The notes under the pieces: model-generated | What the model was told of the DNA's origin: nothing | Databases searched by the model: none | Seen by the model: only the letters and a program-made list of their open reading frames with translations | Translations under genes and position numbers: made by a program | In this document: positions 16,024 through 25,298 of the stretch, piece by piece | Position numbering within the stretch: position 1 is the stretch's first letter | Layout of the letters: each line of letters opens with the position of its first letter | Assembly (NCBI RefSeq): GCF_014201825.1 | Contig: NZ_JACHFJ010000006.1 | Span: 83,262 to 147,261, forward strand | Direction of reading: 5' to 3' | Source: Acidocella aromatica | GTDB taxonomy: Bacteria; Pseudomonadota; Alphaproteobacteria; Acetobacterales; Acetobacteraceae | DNA: 64,000 nt

Positions 16024-19000
16024 GCCTTGGCATTTCCGGCGCGCTCACCCAGCGCTTCATCCGCTCGCCGCTCACGCCGCTCTTCCTTATTGCGGCGGTG
16101 ATCTGCGGGCTGATCGCCCTGGCCACCATCCCGCGCGAGGAAGACCCGCAAATCCACGTCCCGATGGTGGACGTAATGGTGAACACCGACGGGCTGAAAG
16201 CCTCGGACGCGGTGGAGCTGGTGACCAAGCCGCTGGAGGTGGTGCTGCGCGGCGTGCCAGGCATTGAGCATATCTACTCCTACACGGTGGATAACCACGT
16301 CACCGTCGTGGCGCGCTTCGTCGTCGGCACCAATGAGGACAAGGCGGTTCTGCTGGTCAACGACAAGATCCGCGACAATATGAACCGCATTCCCGTCGGT
16401 ATCCCCGCGCCGATGATCGTGGGGCGCGGGATCGACGACGTCGCCATCCTCACCTTAACGCTCACCCCCAAGCCCGAGGCCGCCAATCGCTGGGATGCGG
16501 GTGCGCTGACCCAGCTGGCCCAGAAACTGCAAGGCGAGCTGATCAAGATCCCCAATGTCGGGATCACCTATATCTCGGGTGAGGACCCGGAACAGATCCG
16601 CATCGAGCCCGACCCGGAAAAACTGGCGCTGTATGGCGTAACGCTGCAACAGCTCGTGGCGCGGGTGCAGGAGGCGAATGACGTGTTCTCCGCCGGTGCG
16701 CTGCGCGATGCCGGGCGGATGCAGGGCGTGGATGCCGGGCAAACGCTGGACGGCATCCCGGATATCGGGTTGCTGCTCGTCACCACGCGCGACGACCGCC
16801 CGGTTTATGTGCGCGACGTGGCGCAGGTGGTGTTCGGCCCCGCGCCGCAGGAGGAACGCGTCTGGGCCTTCAACCGTGACAAAGCAGGCTGGGGCCGCGC
16901 CCCCGCCGTCACCCTGGCCGTGGCCAAGATCGCGGGCTCCAACGCTGTGAATGTGGCCAATGCCGTGCTGGCGCAGGTGAAGACGCTGCAAGGCCAGCTG
17001 ATCCCCGGCGACATCCGCGTGGAGGTGACGCGCGATTACGGCCAGACGGCGACACAGAAAGCCAATGAGCTGCTGTTCCATCTGGCACTCGCCACCATCT
17101 CCATCATCCTGCTGATCGGCTTTGCCCTTGGCTGGCGCGAAGCCGCGGTGACGGCGGTGGTGATTCCCTCCACCATCCTGCTTACACTCTTCGGCGCCGA
17201 GATGATGGGCTACACCATCAACCGCGTCTCGCTCTTCGCGCTGATCTTCGCCATCGGTATCCTGGTGGATGACGCCATCGTCGTGATTGAGAACATCACC
17301 CGCCATTGGGCGATGCAGGATGGCCGCCCGCGCATGCAGGCGGCCATCGAGGCAGTGGCGGAAGTCGGCAACCCCACTATCGTCGCCACGCTCACCGTCA
17401 TCACCGCGCTGCTGCCGATGCTGTTCGTGAGCGGGCTGATGGGGCCGTATATGTCGCCGATTCCGGCGGTGGCCTCGGTGGCCATGGCGTTCTCGTTTTT
17501 CGTCGCCATGATCATCGCGCCCTGGCTGACACTGAAATTCGCCGGCGGCTTCTCCGCCAAGCCGGGACACGATGCGCACGAACACGGCCTGCTGGGGCGG
17601 CTGTATCTGCGCGCCGCCATGCCGCTGCTGAAAACCCGAAAGCGGGCCCTGCGTTTTCTGCTGCTGGTCGGCGGCGCCACCATCCTGGCCTGCTCGCTGT
17701 TCTATTTCGATCTGGTCAAGGTCAAGCTTCTGCCGTTTGACAACAAGTCAGAGCTGGACGTGGTGTTGGACCTGCCTCCAGGTGCGGCGCTGGAGGATAC
17801 CGAGCGCACGCTACTCGCGGCCGCGCGCATCGCGGGCCAGATGAAGGAAGTGACCTCAATGCAGGTCTATGCCGGCACCTCGGCGCCATTCGACTTCAAC
17901 GGCTTGGTCCGCCATTACTATGCGCGCCAGTCGCCCGATCAGGGCGAGTTGCACATCGTGCTGGTCAACAAGGATGACCGCTCGCGCCAGAGCCATGCCA
18001 TTGCCGTCGCGTTGCGCCAGGCGCTGGACAAGGAGATTCCGCTGCCACCCGGCGGGGTGATCAAGGTGGTCGAGGTGCCACCCGGCCCGCCGGTCTTCGC
18101 CTCGCTGCTGGCGGAGATCTACGGCCCGACGCTGGAGATGCGCCGCGCCGAGGCGGAGCGCGTGAAGGCGGTGTTCAAATCCATCCCATTCATTGTGGAT
18201 GTGGATGACAGCTACCACCTGCCGCCGCCGCGCTTGCAGATCACCGTCAACCAGGACGAGCTGGAATATTTCCGCGTGCAGCAGGCCGATGTGAACCAGA
18301 CCCTGCGCGATCTCTTTCTGGGTGAGAGCATCGGCTACTCCTATCGCGGCACAGACCGGCCGCCGCTGAACATTACCATCGGTCTTCCCAAGACCGGCCT
18401 GACCTGGAACCAGGCCGTGGCCGATACACCGGTGCCCGCCAACACCCTGCCCGGCGCGCGCGGCGTAGTGGAGTTGGGCGAGATCGTCTCGGCGCAAAAT
18501 ACGCAAGGCTCGCCCCTGATCTTCCGCCGCGACGGGCATTTTACCGAGATGGTCACCGCCGAGCTTGCGGGTAAATTCGAAGCGCCGATCTACGGCATGT
18601 TCGCCGTGGATTCCGCCATCGAGAAATCCGCCTGGACAGGCCTGCCCAAACCCAAGATCCGCTTCTTCAGCCAGCCAAAGAATGAAGCCAAACCCTCCCT
18701 GCTATGGGATGGCGAATGGCAGATCACCTACGTCACCTTCCGCGATATGGGGCTGGCCTTTGGCGTCGCCATTCTGGGCATCTATGTTCTTGTGGTGGCG
18801 CAGTTCGGCAGCTTCAAGCTGCCACTGGTGGTGCTCACGCCAATCCCGCTGACGCTGATCGGCATCATGCTCGGCCATTGGCTGCTGGGGGCGGATTTCA
18901 CCGCCACATCGATGATTGGCTTCATCGCGCTTGCGGGCATAATCGTGCGCAACTCCATCCTGCTGGTGGATTTCATCCGCCACCGCATGAGCCCCGAGCG

Positions 19001-19244
19001 CCCCCTGCGTGACGTGCTGCTGGAAGCAGGGGCAATCCGCATCAAGCCGATCTTCCTCACCGCGCTCGCCGCCATTATCAGCGCCTCCACCATTCTCTCG
19101 GACCCGATCTTCCAAGGGCTGGCAACGGCGCTGTTGTTCGGCCTGATCTCCTCTACATTGCTGACCGTGCTCGTCATCCCGGCGATCTATGTGGTGCTAC
19201 GCGATGACGGCCGTCCCGCCACTCCATCACATCAGGACGGTTAA
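16020..19244 (+). CDS. RND efflux pump inner-membrane transporter (AcrB-like)
   Basis: A 1,074-residue proton-driven exporter with twelve membrane helices and two large periplasmic loops. Features include the N-terminal helix then IPREEDPQIHVPMVDVMV, and the helix-4 stretch FAIGILVDDAIVVIENI, whose paired Asp residues carry protons. The second half repeats the pattern (GFIALAGIIVRNSILLVDFI). The length is normal. Substrate is unknown; the sequence resembles hydrophobic-compound and multidrug pumps more than the CusA metal class. It is the last gene of the arsR-rhodanese-efflux operon. Confidence 0.92.
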   Translation: MSLGISGALTQRFIRSPLTPLFLIAAVICGLIALATIPREEDPQIHVPMVDVMVNTDGLKASDAVELVTKPLEVVLRGVPGIEHIYSYTVDNHVTVVARFVVGTNEDKAVLLVNDKIRDNMNRIPVGIPAPMIVGRGIDDVAILTLTLTPKPEAANRWDAGALTQLAQKLQGELIKIPNVGITYISGEDPEQIRIEPDPEKLALYGVTLQQLVARVQEANDVFSAGALRDAGRMQGVDAGQTLDGIPDIGLLLVTTRDDRPVYVRDVAQVVFGPAPQEERVWAFNRDKAGWGRAPAVTLAVAKIAGSNAVNVANAVLAQVKTLQGQLIPGDIRVEVTRDYGQTATQKANELLFHLALATISIILLIGFALGWREAAVTAVVIPSTILLTLFGAEMMGYTINRVSLFALIFAIGILVDDAIVVIENITRHWAMQDGRPRMQAAIEAVAEVGNPTIVATLTVITALLPMLFVSGLMGPYMSPIPAVASVAMAFSFFVAMIIAPWLTLKFAGGFSAKPGHDAHEHGLLGRLYLRAAMPLLKTRKRALRFLLLVGGATILACSLFYFDLVKVKLLPFDNKSELDVVLDLPPGAALEDTERTLLAAARIAGQMKEVTSMQVYAGTSAPFDFNGLVRHYYARQSPDQGELHIVLVNKDDRSRQSHAIAVALRQALDKEIPLPPGGVIKVVEVPPGPPVFASLLAEIYGPTLEMRRAEAERVKAVFKSIPFIVDVDDSYHLPPPRLQITVNQDELEYFRVQQADVNQTLRDLFLGESIGYSYRGTDRPPLNITIGLPKTGLTWNQAVADTPVPANTLPGARGVVELGEIVSAQNTQGSPLIFRRDGHFTEMVTAELAGKFEAPIYGMFAVDSAIEKSAWTGLPKPKIRFFSQPKNEAKPSLLWDGEWQITYVTFRDMGLAFGVAILGIYVLVVAQFGSFKLPLVVLTPIPLTLIGIMLGHWLLGADFTATSMIGFIALAGIIVRNSILLVDFIRHRMSPERPLRDVLLEAGAIRIKPIFLTALAAIISASTILSDPIFQGLATALLFGLISSTLLTVLVIPAIYVVLRDDGRPATPSHQDG

Positions 19245-19966
19245 CCTGCCATAGCACCGGTGTGCATGCGACTTGCCGGAACGCAAACTGTCGAGGCCAG
19301 CCGATCCCTCAGCATAGCCATCCGCCACCAAGATCGACAAGGCAATATAAGCCATATATGTGCTTTGCATCGGGCCGTAGAACGGGAGCTCTCAGCAGCC
19401 GCAGCAACACAGCTCGGGACATCAGGGCTGGGCTTCTTGTCCAGCCCTGATCGTGAATCACACCCCGGACACATCAAGAAAGCGCTAAAACCATACCTGT
19501 AGCGCGTATGCCAACGGGAAGTTTGATAAGCCAACGCAGTTAATTGCGAAGTGATTGGCCTGATTTTTCTGTAACCGTTCTTCGAAAAGCTATCCTGCGC
19601 ACCATAGACGGCCTGGGTACCCATGACGGCAATTCACGCCCGCCTGGGCCGAGCGGATCGTCAACTGTATTTTCATATATCCCAACTGACAAACATCATG
19701 ATTGCCATGAAACTTTTATCAGAAGCTGGGAGCCATGATTTTTGACTATCTAGGATCGACATCAGTTGGACAATCTTCATGCCACATAGACGAAAAAGTT
19801 GCCACCCTGGCTTTAGCAAGGTGGCACACCAAGCTTCCCCAGCCCGGCAATTGCACCTCTCACGTTAATTCTCAGCACGAATCAACAAAATTGATCCCGC
19901 GCAACGCGTCTCTCGCAATGCTCTGATATTAAAACGCTTACGGTCGTTTTCCTTACGGAGAAGCCA
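19245..19966. other. 722-bp non-coding stretch with two hairpins
   Basis: No convincing gene is visible. A perfect 11-bp hairpin at 19421-19451 (ATCAGGGCTGG, 9-base loop, CCAGCCCTGAT) may terminate the efflux operon. A smaller hairpin (GCCACC/GGTGGC) lies at 19801-19825. The last ~60 bases are more AT-rich and should contain the promoter of the next gene. Confidence 0.5.
19421..19451. terminator. Perfect 11-bp hairpin after the RND operon
   Basis: ATCAGGGCTGG pairs fully with CCAGCCCTGAT around a 9-base loop. It lies ~180 bp after the pump gene and lacks a T-run, so it may be a terminator or an RNA 3'-end stabiliser. Confidence 0.45.
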
Positions 19967-20575
19967 ATGAAGTCCTTTCCGCTCAATCGGGCTTTTACTT
20001 TGCTTGAACCTGGGCCTGTTGTCTTGGTCACGACGCATGACGGGCATCGCGACAACGTGATGACCATCAGCTGGACGATGGTCCTCGATTTCGCGCCCCG
20101 TTTCGCGATCACCACCGGTCCGTGGAATTATTCATGGAACGCTCTCGAGAAGACGCGCGAATGCGTCCTCGCGGTTCCACCTGCAGACATGCTCGACACG
20201 GTGGTCGGCATAGGTCTGTGTTCCGGCAAGGATACCGACAAGTTCGTTAAATTCGGCCTCACACGGGTGAAAGCCAGCCATGTGGGCGCCCCCCTTATCG
20301 GTGATTGTCTGGCGAATATCGAATGCCGTGTGGTCGAGATCATCGACCAGTATGGCATCGTCATCCTTGAAGGGGTTGCTGCCCATATTGATCTGAAACG
20401 CAAGGACCGGCGAATTCTTCATGCAATTGGCGATGGCACCTTCACAACCGACGGACAGGTACTGGACCGGCGGAAGATGATGCGTCCCAAACTACCTGAT
20501 AGTGTCCTGTCCCCAACGAGGGTGCCGGTCTACGGCGTCGGCCAACCTGCCCCACCATCCAGCGGAGGAAGATAG
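19967..20575 (+). CDS. Flavin reductase-like (flavoredoxin) FMN-binding protein
   Basis: A 202-residue split-barrel flavoprotein of the flavin reductase-like family. GPVVLVTTHDGHRDNVMTISWTM near the start is the typical FMN-binding strand-loop, followed by FAITTGPWNYSWNALEKTRECVLAVP. Members reduce flavins or act as small electron carriers (flavoredoxin). ACGGAGAA precedes the ATG. It stands alone between a long non-coding stretch and a convergent outer-membrane protein gene, so its physiological partner is unclear. Confidence 0.85.
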   Translation: MKSFPLNRAFTLLEPGPVVLVTTHDGHRDNVMTISWTMVLDFAPRFAITTGPWNYSWNALEKTRECVLAVPPADMLDTVVGIGLCSGKDTDKFVKFGLTRVKASHVGAPLIGDCLANIECRVVEIIDQYGIVILEGVAAHIDLKRKDRRILHAIGDGTFTTDGQVLDRRKMMRPKLPDSVLSPTRVPVYGVGQPAPPSSGGR

Positions 20576-20707
20576 GGCACACGTTGAAGGCAAGATCGCG
20601 GTCGTCAGCAGGGAGATTTTTATACCAGCGACGCGAACAATTCTATGATGCCATGCAATGGCTCTACGGTTGGCGTGCGGAGGACCGCCTGAGAACGGCA
20701 GCATCGT

Positions 20708-21655
20708 TTAGAACGCCGTGAGGAAGCGGAAATCGACAAAGTCACCACCCACGTCGTTGTGTACTCCATAACAATGGTTCCAGATCGCGGTGACACTCAT
20801 ACCCCCCGGGAACTCGTAGCCCACAATCGGCCCGACGCTATAGTTGGTGAAGCGGGTTCCCGGCACGGGGGTGCCATTCAAAGTATCGTTGCTGAACTGG
20901 TTCTCTTGGCTGGCGCCAACACCCATCGTCCAGCGGCCGATGGTTTTGGTGACGGTATAATCAGCGGAGAACTCCGTGGTGGAGTGATAACTGTTGCCAT
21001 GGACACCACCGTAATTGTCGTCTGAGCCGATATTGAAGCTGACATGCCCAGCGGCGGACACGTTCCAGCCATTCCATAGCCAGCTGATGCCGAAATCCGG
21101 CTGTAAAGTACTGAATGCGTTGCCTGAAGGTGCACCGCCATTCTTCACATTGCCCTTGAAGTAATCGCTCATCGTATTTGTCGCGGTGGGCAGCAGCACG
21201 GTCAAGCCAACGCGCGCAAACAGATTATGCGGCAGTGACCAGGACAGCGCACCCGGGATCAGCACGGTGTTGTACAGGCCGAGATTGCCACCGCCGGGCG
21301 TCTGCCTCTGGAACGGCGTGAAGGAGGTATAGTCGAACGGCAGGCCGATCGCCATGCCATAGGTGGCACCGAGAACCTTGAAGTTGGGGATGTAGACCAG
21401 CACGGGCATCTCGACCAAGACGGTCAGATGCGTGCCGGGAATCCGGTTGCCATTATTGTCAAACTGGCTGTAATCCGCATAGTAGTTGTCAAGTTCTCCA
21501 TAAAATCCTGGCGGCGCCAATGCGCCCGAGGGAATACCTTCACCAGACCCGCGCAGATACGGATCCCAAAGTTCCTCGGCCTTGGCAGCGGTGAATGTGA
21601 ACATGGAACCGACTACAGCCAACGCAGCGGCACTCGTTAGAAACTTCACCGACAT
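20708..21655 (-). CDS. Outer-membrane channel, SphA / phenol-degradation MetA-like family
   Basis: A 315-residue beta-barrel protein with a signal peptide (cleavage after TAAKA). Alternating aromatic strands and the terminal FRFLTAF are typical of outer-membrane insertion. The pattern of YNTVLIPGALSW, then LFARVGLTVLLPTA, then DFGISWLWNGWNVSA resembles the MetA/SphA family of putative hydrophobic-compound channels linked to aromatic degradation. No catabolic genes are adjacent, so the substrate is unknown. AGGGAGA lies before the ATG. It is convergent with the flavin reductase gene; between them (20576-20707) is a short stretch with no gene. Confidence 0.75.
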   Translation of the reverse strand: MSVKFLTSAAALAVVGSMFTFTAAKAEELWDPYLRGSGEGIPSGALAPPGFYGELDNYYADYSQFDNNGNRIPGTHLTVLVEMPVLVYIPNFKVLGATYGMAIGLPFDYTSFTPFQRQTPGGGNLGLYNTVLIPGALSWSLPHNLFARVGLTVLLPTATNTMSDYFKGNVKNGGAPSGNAFSTLQPDFGISWLWNGWNVSAAGHVSFNIGSDDNYGGVHGNSYHSTTEFSADYTVTKTIGRWTMGVGASQENQFSNDTLNGTPVPGTRFTNYSVGPIVGYEFPGGMSVTAIWNHCYGVHNDVGGDFVDFRFLTAF

Positions 21656-22191
21656 TTCTGTTCTCTCCCTGTCTTCAGGCGCACGTCTTTATGGAGCGCG
21701 CACCTCTTAACGATCCCGTTTTTGAGCACTCCGGCTGTCAGCATCGCAAAGCTGAACAGGAAAGCACAAACCATAAAGGGAATGGCTCTGATGAACGAGA
21801 CGCAGCCCATCGAGCCTCAAGCGGATGGCGGGCCTATGCGGCCCTGGCTGCTCCAGCCAACGGCTCAAGGCAACTCATCATCCCAACTGATGGAGGAATT
21901 ATCCTCCAAGGGAGAAATACAATACATCGTCCAGCATACACTGCGTTTCCTTAGTTTCTCTTGTTGTACGAAGAACCGGGATTTTCCTAGAACTCAAAAC
22001 TCGGATAGAATTGTGAGATTTTCAAATCAAACACTTGCTATATATATTTCAATACCTGCCGGGTATAACAGTCAGTGAATGACTGGACATCGCCCTATAT
22101 CGGCATCTACCAGAACAAGCTCAAATAAAACCTTCAACAGGACTGCGCGCGCCGCAGTGAGCGACAACTTGTGAGGACTGCCTTGGCTTCT
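21656..22191. other. 536-bp non-coding stretch
   Basis: It holds the promoter region of the leftward channel gene (ribosome site at its left edge) and an AT-rich patch at 21990-22070. An open frame of ~118 codons (21722-22078, rightward) has no recognisable domain and an unlikely composition. Nothing else is seen. Confidence 0.4.
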
Positions 22192-22860
22192 TCAAGTGGC
22201 GTTGTTATTCTTCCATGGGGCCACCGGAGCGCGCCAGCCTCGATAAATTGCCATTAGCCTCAAAAAAATGCAGAGCGCAGCTCCAAGCAGCATCGGGACC
22301 AGCGGCGGCGAGCCGATAACATGCCCAACGGATACGGCAGCTCCGGCCGCCAGCGCGGCAATCGCATATAGGTCGGCGCGTAGCACGAAGGGAACCTCAC
22401 CAGCCAGAACGTCGCGTGCCATTCCGCCGCCAATGCCTGTCAGCATGCCCATGATGGCCGCCATTAATGGGTTAATGCCGTAGTCCAGCGCTTTCTGGGC
22501 ACCAATAACGGCAAACAAGGCAAGACCAACCATGTCGAACAGCAATATCTGGTGCTGTAGCGAGGCAACCCGTGGATACCAGTAGAAGGTCAGCAGCCCG
22601 GCGCCAATTGAGATCATGAAGTAGTGCGTATCGGTGATCGCGGCGGGGGGAAGTGCGCTAATCAGAATATCGCGCATCATGCCACCTGCAACCGCCACCA
22701 CGAAGGACAGAAACAAGACGCCGAACAGGTCAAACTGCTTGCGGACACCAAGCAGACCACCGCTCAGGGCGAATGCTAAGGTTCCCACCCAATCCAGCAC
22801 CTGGATCAGATTTTTCAGGATTGCACTGTGCACGGTCGGGATCATGGCTGGGGCAATCAT
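22192..22860 (-). CDS. TRIC/YadS-family (UPF0126) membrane protein
   Basis: A 222-residue protein with seven predicted helices in two similar halves, each with a Gly-rich GG-x-x-RD signature: AVAGGMMRDILI and GIGGGMARDVLAG. This is the bacterial relative of trimeric intracellular cation channels, and some members affect glycine uptake. The start is placed at Met 22860, 8 bp after the preceding amidohydrolase stop; a longer reading would overlap that gene by 34 bp. The two genes are probably co-transcribed. Confidence 0.85.
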   Translation of the reverse strand: MIAPAMIPTVHSAILKNLIQVLDWVGTLAFALSGGLLGVRKQFDLFGVLFLSFVVAVAGGMMRDILISALPPAAITDTHYFMISIGAGLLTFYWYPRVASLQHQILLFDMVGLALFAVIGAQKALDYGINPLMAAIMGMLTGIGGGMARDVLAGEVPFVLRADLYAIAALAAGAAVSVGHVIGSPPLVPMLLGAALCIFLRLMAIYRGWRAPVAPWKNNNAT

Positions 22861-22868
22861 GCTTATTG

Positions 22869-24149
22869 TCAAACCGCGCCGGTGCCGCCGCGGCAAAGCC
22901 ATGCGCTGGCGGCGGTCAGCATGGCCTCGATCCCGGTGCGCAGTGTTGGGTCAATCACGGGCGCGAAATCCGGTGCATGGTTGGCGGGAAGCTCATCCAC
23001 TTTGCCCGCCTTAACGGCTTCCTCGTATCTGACCGGGTCTATGCCGCCAATCATCCAAAATACAGACGGCGTATTCCAGGCGGTGCCAAACAAGCCAAAA
23101 TCCTCACTCGCCGTGGCGGGGGAGATCTCGCTTACACGATCAGCGCCAAAATGCTGTTCGAGCGCGGCCACCACCTTGCGCGTGGCGGCTTCATCGTTGC
23201 GGGTCAGGGGAAACTCGCTCAGCACCGAAAATTCGGGGGGCTTTGGCGCGCCGGAAGCCTGCGCCTCCGCTTCCAAAATCCTCTTGACGGCCGCGAGCAC
23301 GCGCGTGCGCACCTCGGTTTTAAAGGTCCGGACATTCAGGCGCAACAAAGCCCGGTCCGGGATCACATTCTCACTCATGCCGGCCCGCAATGTGCCGACA
23401 GTCACCACGGCGGCCTCCGTCATCGCCACCTCGCGCGAAACCACTGTTTGCAGGCGCATCACCGCCGAGGCCGCCATCACCACCGGATCAATGCTCTTTT
23501 GCGGCATCGAACCATGGGCGCCGCGGCCGAACATGGTGACCTCCCAGCTATCCCCGGCCGAAAGTATAGTGCCTGTACGCCAGCCGATCTGTCCGGCCGA
23601 AAGCGGCATCACATGCTGCCCCAGAGTCACATCCGGCCTGGGGAAGCGCTTGACCATGCCATCTTCGATCATGGCGCGGGCACCCTGCCCAGTCTCTTCG
23701 CCTGGCTGGAAGACGGCCATGACCGTGCCGCGCCAAGCCGGCCTGTTCTCGGCCAGGATGCAGGCCACCCCCATCAACCAGGCCACATGCATGTCGTGCC
23801 CGCAGGAATGAGCAATCGATGTGGCCTGACCAAAACGGTCGGTTCCAGTTTTATCGCTCGCATACGGCAGGCCGGTACTTTCCTGGATCGGCAGCGCATC
23901 CATGTCGGCACGCAGCAGGACGACAGGCCCATCGCCATTGCGCAGCACCCCAACAACGCCCGTACCGCCGACGCCTTCGGTTACCTCATAGCCTTGTTGG
24001 CGCAGCCACGCCGCCGCGATGGCCGCCGTGCGATGCTCTTGCATGGAGAGTTCTGGATTGGCGTGCAAATCCTGGTAGATGTGCTCAAGCTGAGCAAGCA
24101 GGTCAGCCGATGGCCTGGGTAGAAAGCCGGCTTGTGTCTCCATGGTCAT
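22869..24149 (-). CDS. M20-family metal-dependent amidohydrolase
   Basis: A 426-residue hydrolase of the M20D class (hippurate, N-acyl amino acid or related amide hydrolysis). Visible marks: HANPELSMQEHRTA near residue 30, LLRADMDALPIQE, SCGHDMHVAWLMG with metal/catalytic Cys-His-Asp-His, FQPGEETGQGA with the general-base Glu, and PATASEDFGLFG near the end. Between ~190 and 300 lies the dimerisation insert (AHGSMPQKSIDPVVMAA). The substrate cannot be fixed. A small Cys-containing protein gene lies 6 bp upstream and the TRIC-like gene follows, forming a three-gene leftward operon. Confidence 0.92.
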   Translation of the reverse strand: MTMETQAGFLPRPSADLLAQLEHIYQDLHANPELSMQEHRTAAIAAAWLRQQGYEVTEGVGGTGVVGVLRNGDGPVVLLRADMDALPIQESTGLPYASDKTGTDRFGQATSIAHSCGHDMHVAWLMGVACILAENRPAWRGTVMAVFQPGEETGQGARAMIEDGMVKRFPRPDVTLGQHVMPLSAGQIGWRTGTILSAGDSWEVTMFGRGAHGSMPQKSIDPVVMAASAVMRLQTVVSREVAMTEAAVVTVGTLRAGMSENVIPDRALLRLNVRTFKTEVRTRVLAAVKRILEAEAQASGAPKPPEFSVLSEFPLTRNDEAATRKVVAALEQHFGADRVSEISPATASEDFGLFGTAWNTPSVFWMIGGIDPVRYEEAVKAGKVDELPANHAPDFAPVIDPTLRTGIEAMLTAASAWLCRGGTGAV

Positions 24150-24155
24150 ACCCCT

Positions 24156-24365
24156 TTAAGCCGCCAGGCCGACGGCATGTGCGGCCACCTGTTCACACCT
24201 GAATCCCAGCTCCTCTTTCCCAGCCCAGGCCAGAAGCTCCCCGGCGATACGCAAGGCGTCATCCGCCGGGAGCGCGTCGGGATGTTCGATCAGGGCGAGA
24301 AGATGCGAGATCCGCGCCCAATGAGCGTGCAAAGGACCGGAACCGTCAGCGCAATGCGGGCACAT
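24156..24365 (-). CDS. Small CxxC protein
   Basis: A 69-residue protein beginning MCPHCADGSG, with a possible zinc- or thiol-type CPHC pair, then an amphipathic helical body. AGGAG lies 8 bases before this ATG, which decides it over an in-frame start 15 bp upstream. It is 6 bp ahead of the M20 amidohydrolase gene and so likely co-expressed. No family is recognised. Confidence 0.6.
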   Translation of the reverse strand: MCPHCADGSGPLHAHWARISHLLALIEHPDALPADDALRIAGELLAWAGKEELGFRCEQVAAHAVGLAA

Positions 24366-24542
24366 GATGTTTCTCCTCATTTTTCCTCAGGCCGGTTTTA
24401 CCTGCGGTTGTTACGCCACGTCAAATACCGTATATCACCAGTCCTTCGATTTTGATGTTAGGTCGCAGTATTTCAATCCCGTCTGCGGTTTGATCGTGCA
24501 GCAATACGACGACCGACCAGGAGCCCTGAATTTTGAAGCTGT

Positions 24543-24851
24543 TCAACCAGGATGAACGACAGCTTTCGGATCACGCCGCGTGAGCTGAACGCCCTGGTTA
24601 TGAGGCCAAAACCATAAATCGGGGGAGCATTTGCCCTTGACCAGCTCAAGCCCCCAATACCCCCCGCAACAATGGAAGAGCCCCACCAATTCGCTCTCAC
24701 TTTTAAGGTGCAATTGCCTGCAAGTCTGCCAAGGCTGGCCATGAGCATCATAGATCAAGCGGCAATAGGCCACCCCCGCCCATCCGCGCGGACAACAAAT
24801 GTACGAGACCCGCCGCAGATCCTGATCTTCAGGGCAAGGTATTTCAACCAT
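24543..24851 (-). CDS. Possible Cys-rich hypothetical protein
   Basis: A 102-residue leftward frame with eight cysteines, several paired (YICCPRGWAG, LFHCCGGYWGLEL). Its residue pattern (GVAYCRLIYDAHGQPWQTCRQLHL) looks protein-like, unlike a random shadow of high-GC DNA, and nothing is coded opposite it. The ribosome site is weak and no family is recognised. The rest of 24366-24928 holds only the promoter region of the small CxxC gene and no other gene. Confidence 0.35.
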   Translation of the reverse strand: MVEIPCPEDQDLRRVSYICCPRGWAGVAYCRLIYDAHGQPWQTCRQLHLKSESELVGLFHCCGGYWGLELVKGKCSPDLWFWPHNQGVQLTRRDPKAVVHPG

Positions 24852-24928
24852 CTATCAGGCGTTTCCAGGCCGCATAGGAATGCGGGGCACGTCATTCTGC
24901 GCAGTCAGCGGTTCAGATACAGCAAGCT

Positions 24929-25130
24929 CTACTTTACCTTCCAGGGGAGCGTGCTCTGCATGATCTTGTGCAGGTGTTCATTCGGCTGCGGCGGGGCATC
25001 CAACCGCGCGAGAAAGGTGGCATAAGCGTCCGGCGTGGCTCGAATCACGGTCTGGCCGAGCAAGGCATCTTCCGCGGTCGATCGGGCCGCTTCCAGCGCA
25101 AAATCGGAGCAACAAGAGCCGCAAAATTTA
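24929..25130 (-). pseudogene. Remnant of a TacA-type (DUF1778) antitoxin
   Basis: The last ~60 residues look like the toxin-binding tail of a DUF1778 antitoxin: DFALEAARSTAEDALLGQTVI, then AYATFLARLDAPPQPNEHL and a closing PW. The DNA-binding N-terminus is missing: upstream the frame runs into the 3' end of the neighbouring small membrane gene. No GNAT toxin (TacT) gene follows, though it normally does. It is probably a decayed leftover. Confidence 0.55.
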
Positions 25131-25298
25131 TTAGTGCCGCGCGAGATATGCCGCACCGGCGAGCAGACTGACCGGCAGCGCCAGCCCTGCAGCAAGCTCA
25201 GCGGGTGAATGCAGCACCACCACAGCCACCAGAATGGACAGCCCCACGACGCTCAACGTGCGCTGGTCGCCAAACAAGGTCTTGATAAAGCCTCGCAT
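25131..25298 (-). CDS. Small two-helix membrane protein
   Basis: A 55-residue protein, MRGFIKTLFGDQRTLSVVG and then two hydrophobic stretches (LSILVAVVVL; LALPVSLLAGAAYLA). Its ATG overlaps the stop of the preceding gene by one base (TGATG), so it is translationally coupled to the FTR1/COG4280-like membrane protein. It could be an accessory subunit; no family is recognised. Confidence 0.55.
   Translation of the reverse strand: MRGFIKTLFGDQRTLSVVGLSILVAVVVLHSPAELAAGLALPVSLLAGAAYLARH

Noticed and set aside
16455..17585. Long leftward open frame (376 codons) opposite the RND pump
   Set aside because: It lies entirely antisense to a strongly recognisable gene, has a His/Gln/Arg-biased composition and no domain; such frames are common in high-GC DNA.
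21722..22078. 118-codon rightward frame between the channel and TRIC genes
   Set aside because: No domain, no convincing ribosome site and an atypical composition; it covers the promoter region of the channel gene.
22773..24122. Long rightward open frame (449 codons) opposite the amidohydrolase
   Set aside because: The M20 motifs on the other strand are unambiguous; this frame has a low-complexity His/Arg-rich composition and no family resemblance.
24381..24928. TacT-type toxin gene expected downstream of the antitoxin remnant
   Set aside because: No GNAT-like sequence is visible in any frame; the only plausible frame is a Cys-rich protein without acetyltransferase features.
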